From the NCBI RefSeq assembly GCF_003033925.1, contig NZ_CP028365.1, positions 62,001 through 126,000 on the forward strand: a stretch of DNA of 64,000 nt. The letters run 5' to 3'. The DNA is from Tannerella serpentiformis. GTDB lineage: Bacteria; Bacteroidota; Bacteroidia; Bacteroidales; Tannerellaceae. Under the pieces are notes generated by a model. That model did no database searches and was not told the DNA's origin. It was given only the letters and a program-made list of their open reading frames with translations. Position numbers and translations under genes: made by a program. Every line of letters begins with the position of its first letter. Position 1 is the first letter of the stretch. Of the stretch, positions 61,520-64,000 are shown piece after piece.

Positions 61520-62386
61520 ATGACTAACAACAAACCAATCATGAAGACGCCGATTACCTATTACGGCGGAAAACAGAAAATGCTCGGCGCCATCCTGCCG
61601 ATGATCCCTGAGCACAACATCTACGTAGAACCCTTCTTCGGAGGCGGTGCGGTCTTTTGGGCCAAGCAGCCGGCACCAGTGGAGTTCATCAACGACATCG
61701 ACGGTGAGGTAACAAACTTCTACCGCGTCCTTCAGACGGACTACCCGGCCCTGAAACGCGAAGTCGACAGCACGCTCCACAGCGAGCACGCCCACCGCGA
61801 GGCTCGCGCCATCTACCGTTCCCCTGAGGGACACTCGCCCGTCCGCCGCGCATGGGCCGTGTGGACGCTCTCGCACCAGTCCTTCTACGCCATTCTCGGC
61901 AGCACATGGAAATGTAGCATGACGCGCAACGTGGCCGGGCAGATCCAAGGTCGCAAGGCATCCTTCACAGCCGACTACACCCGCCGACTCGAGCACACGT
62001 CCATCTTCAGCCGCGACGCCCTGACCGTCATTCGACGGGCCGACCGCCCGGAGACATTCTTCTATGTCGACCCGCCCTACTTCAACTCCGACATGGGACA
62101 CTATGGTGGCTACACCGAGGAGGACTTCGGGCGCCTGCTTGAGGTGCTCTCCGAGGTCAAGGGGCGATTCATGCTTTCCTCCTACCCCTCGGAGTTGCTC
62201 ACCGAGCGTACCGCAACACACGGCTGGCACACTGTCGAGGTAGAGCAGCAACGCTCAGCCGGCGGCGGACGCAAGATAGAGGTGCTCACGATGAACTACG
62301 ACCCGTCCACCCTGACTCCAGCGCCCGACCCGACTCTACCCTCGGAGGATAGTCCTACGGGGGACAGCTCCGCGCCGACAGCATAA
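61520..62386 (+). CDS. DNA adenine methylase (Dam family)
   Basis: 288 residues (or 281 from ATG 61541, MKTPITYYGGKQ). Motif I variant VEPFFGGGAVFW (about 36-47), NDIDGEV, catalytic DPPY at 184-187 (FYVDPPYFNSDMGHYGG), and LSSYPSELL. It methylates the N6 of adenine in a short site, probably to protect phage DNA or mark it. The C-terminal 30 residues are a Pro/Thr/Ser-rich tail. Confidence 0.9.
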   Translation: MTNNKPIMKTPITYYGGKQKMLGAILPMIPEHNIYVEPFFGGGAVFWAKQPAPVEFINDIDGEVTNFYRVLQTDYPALKREVDSTLHSEHAHREARAIYRSPEGHSPVRRAWAVWTLSHQSFYAILGSTWKCSMTRNVAGQIQGRKASFTADYTRRLEHTSIFSRDALTVIRRADRPETFFYVDPPYFNSDMGHYGGYTEEDFGRLLEVLSEVKGRFMLSSYPSELLTERTATHGWHTVEVEQQRSAGGGRKIEVLTMNYDPSTLTPAPDPTLPSEDSPTGDSSAPTA

Positions 62387-62422
62387 CACCCGCCCATTAT
62401 CCAAGGCGGCCATGAAAAGGAA

Positions 62423-62463
62423 GACCCCGCACCCCCAGCCATAGGCAGAGGAGATGCGGGGTC
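62423..62463. other. Hairpin after the dam gene
   Basis: GACCCCGCA (62423-62431) pairs with TGCGGGGTC (62455-62463). No T-run follows. The rest of 62387-62574 shows no gene. Confidence 0.5.
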
Positions 62464-62574
62464 AACCATATCTGGACAGCAGCGCACCGACGCCCCACCG
62501 GGCGAACCGTTAAGGATATACAAACCACCCAAAAACGACGCGTCCGAAAAAAGCGGTGGTGTCACCCCAATCTT

Positions 62575-62618
62575 CGGACAAATCGTTTTGAGATTTCGGA
62601 CAAATCGTTTTGCGGATT
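62575..62618 (+). other. Two abutting 22-bp direct repeats at the likely prophage right end
   Basis: CGGACAAATCGTTTTG begins at 62575 and again at 62597; the units are exactly 22 bp and touch. In phage Mu the transposase sites R1 and R2 at the right end are also tandem 22-bp units, and what follows here is a 5'-truncated integrase gene. I could not find the same motif at the left side, so this is a candidate only. Confidence 0.4.
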
Positions 62619-63681
62619 ATAGGTGTCAATCATGCGCTGAGTGACATCGAACAACAATTGAATGCACTCTATGAGCGCACGCTCCGGGAGGAGCGATACA
62701 TCACGGCCGAGTATCTCAAGGAGCAATACCGGCTTCAGGACAAGCCGCGGCAGACGTTCGCCGACATTTACTCGGCTCTTTGTGAGGAGAAGGCGGCCCA
62801 TAAAAGCAAGGCCACAGCGCGGGGCTTTCGAGACAGCTACAAGAGTCCTTGACACACGCGGGCTGCAGCGCAGTTTGCCCCACGAGGTGGACAAGGCGCT
62901 GATAGAAGCCTATCGCCTCTACATGTTGCGCGACTTAGGCTATAAGATGAGTTCGGTAGCCGTCTACCTGAGGCGTCTGCATCAAGTCTTCCGGCGGGCG
63001 ATGTTAGAGGCGGGGCTGAGAGAGGATCCGTTCGACCTGATCGACATCGAGACGCCGGCCTACGAACGCAACGCCCTCAGTGCCGAAGACCTGCAACGGC
63101 TTTTGGCTTATCGCCCGCATCGCTCCGTGGACAACCATTTCCGGCTGATCTTCCTCTTGGGCTGCTTTACCGGCCTGGCATTCTCCGACCTCAAAAAGCT
63201 CCGCATAGAGGATGTTTACACGCTCAGCGACGGGCGCCGATACCTCTCCATCTGTCGCACCAAGACGCAGAGCGGCAGCATCGTGCCCCTGCTTCCCATC
63301 GCCGAAGAGATACTCGCCTACGTGGGACAGGGTCGTACTGAGAGGCTATGGTTTCGGGAGTTTCCCGTGAACAGCCACTTCAATCGCAAGATACGCGAGC
63401 TGCTCGTCAAGGCTGGTTGCTCGCCGCACACCGAGGCCAGTTCGCACACCGCGCGCCACACTTTCGCAACCACCATCTGCTTAGAAAACGGCCTGCCCAT
63501 CGAGACCGTGAGTCGGATGTTGGGGCATCGTTTTATCTCCGCCACGGAGTTATATGCCAAGGTGAGCAAGCAGAAGATCGCCCAAGAGATGCGTCCGCTG
63601 ATGGGCAGCGAGCAGACGCAGAAGCTACGCCGTGCCTTGCGAGTTTGTCCGCCGAGGAAGAGGGCGTTCGATCAAGAATGA
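62592..63681 (+). pseudogene. Tyrosine recombinase, truncated and frameshifted
   Basis: 62592-62852 reads the end of an arm-binding domain (NHALSDIEQQLNALYERTLR, QTFADIYSALCEEKAA). Near 62840 the reading shifts to a second frame that continues to 63681: SSVAVYLRRLHQVFRRAMLE, LLGCFTGLAFSDLKKLRIED, SHTARHTFATTICLENGLPI, LGHRFISATELYAKVSKQKI with the catalytic Tyr. The 5' end is missing at the border with the Mu-like prophage. It is probably a relic of another integrated element. Confidence 0.82.
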
Positions 63682-63684
63682 CTC

Positions 63685-63870
63685 TGGCAGGCGGCCTGCC
63701 AAAGTGGTCCAACACTCCGGTGACGTTGGCAGGCCGCCTGCCAGGACTATCGGACACTTTGGTGATGCTGGCAGGCCGCCTGCCAGGGCTATCGAACACT
63801 CAGGTGATGTTGGCAGGCCGCCTGCCAGAGTCATCGAACACTCCAGCGATGTTGGCAGGCCGCCTGCCGG
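63685..63870. repeat. Tandem array, exact 42-bp unit, core TGGCAGGCcGCCTGCCA
   Basis: Units start at 63685, 63727, 63769, 63811 and 63853. Each has the 17-base palindrome TGGCAGGCcGCCTGCCA and a CATCGAACACTC-like spacer. Bases 63871-64000 show no gene; TTGCTGT/ACAGCAA near 63968-63989 can form a small hairpin. Confidence 0.92.
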
Positions 63871-64000
63871 AGAATTTCTCACGATTAAGCCCGCCTGTTT
63901 CCAGCGTTCTCCCTCCTTATCCTCAGTGTTCCATCAATCCATGGCGCAGCGTGTCCTTTCGCCGACTTTTGCTGTCAAAAGAAACAGCAAGCGCGGGCAG

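Noticed and set aside
1-64000. tRNA, rRNA or riboswitch genes
   Set aside because: I saw no cloverleaf, rRNA segment or known riboswitch core by eye; a covariance-model scan would be needed to exclude them.

Overview
The window comes from a GC-rich member of the Bacteroidota (Bacteroidales). The evidence is gene content (DUF5020, DUF3078, DUF4097, DUF6261, a Bacteroidales-type SAICAR synthase, lipoprotein-type BamA/TamA, a cdaA-folP pair) and many TAnnTTTG -7 promoter boxes 25-45 bases before start codons. Shine-Dalgarno sequences are generally absent. A Tannerella/Porphyromonas-like relative is my guess; nothing here proves the genus.

Chromosomal part (about 1-38.8 kb): the end of dxs; phoH; purC-ubiE; aroE with a small membrane protein; a DUF5020 outer-membrane protein beside an NCS2 purine permease; a Crp/Fnr regulator; an ECF sigma / anti-sigma / DUF4097 operon with ATGA-type overlaps; folP-cdaA; a ferrous iron operon (DtxR-FeoA fusion, then FeoB); tamB-bamA/tamA; hflX; a probable iron operon (porin-like protein, imelysin lipoprotein, di-heme lipoprotein); an acyltransferase; DUF3078; and a three-gene operon of a membrane Ser/Thr kinase, a barrel-like outer-membrane protein and a kelch lipoprotein.

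Mobile part (about 39-62.6 kb): a Mu-like transposable prophage with an antirepressor, small early proteins, MuA and MuB homologues, a RecA-like ATPase, gp16-like, DUF3164, a HAD phosphatase, holin, endolysin, two adenine methylases, gp36, a portal-MuF fusion with a nuclease-like C-terminus, gpG and a gp37-like protein. It looks defective. The terminase and cytosine methylase are broken, the repressor has lost its N-terminal half, and I find no capsid protein, capsid protease, tail sheath, tape measure or baseplate gene. To its right is a truncated, frameshifted tyrosine recombinase.

The most unusual content lies between the genes. Nine gaps hold tandem arrays whose units differ in sequence but measure 40-42 bp, most with one short palindrome per unit. 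Two arrays are carried by elements with matching terminal inverted repeats and target-site duplications; one of these sits inside a 36-bp repeat unit that can be rebuilt exactly once the element and a 5-bp duplication are removed. A separate REP-like hairpin family shows compensatory stem changes and lies exactly where several prophage genes are broken.
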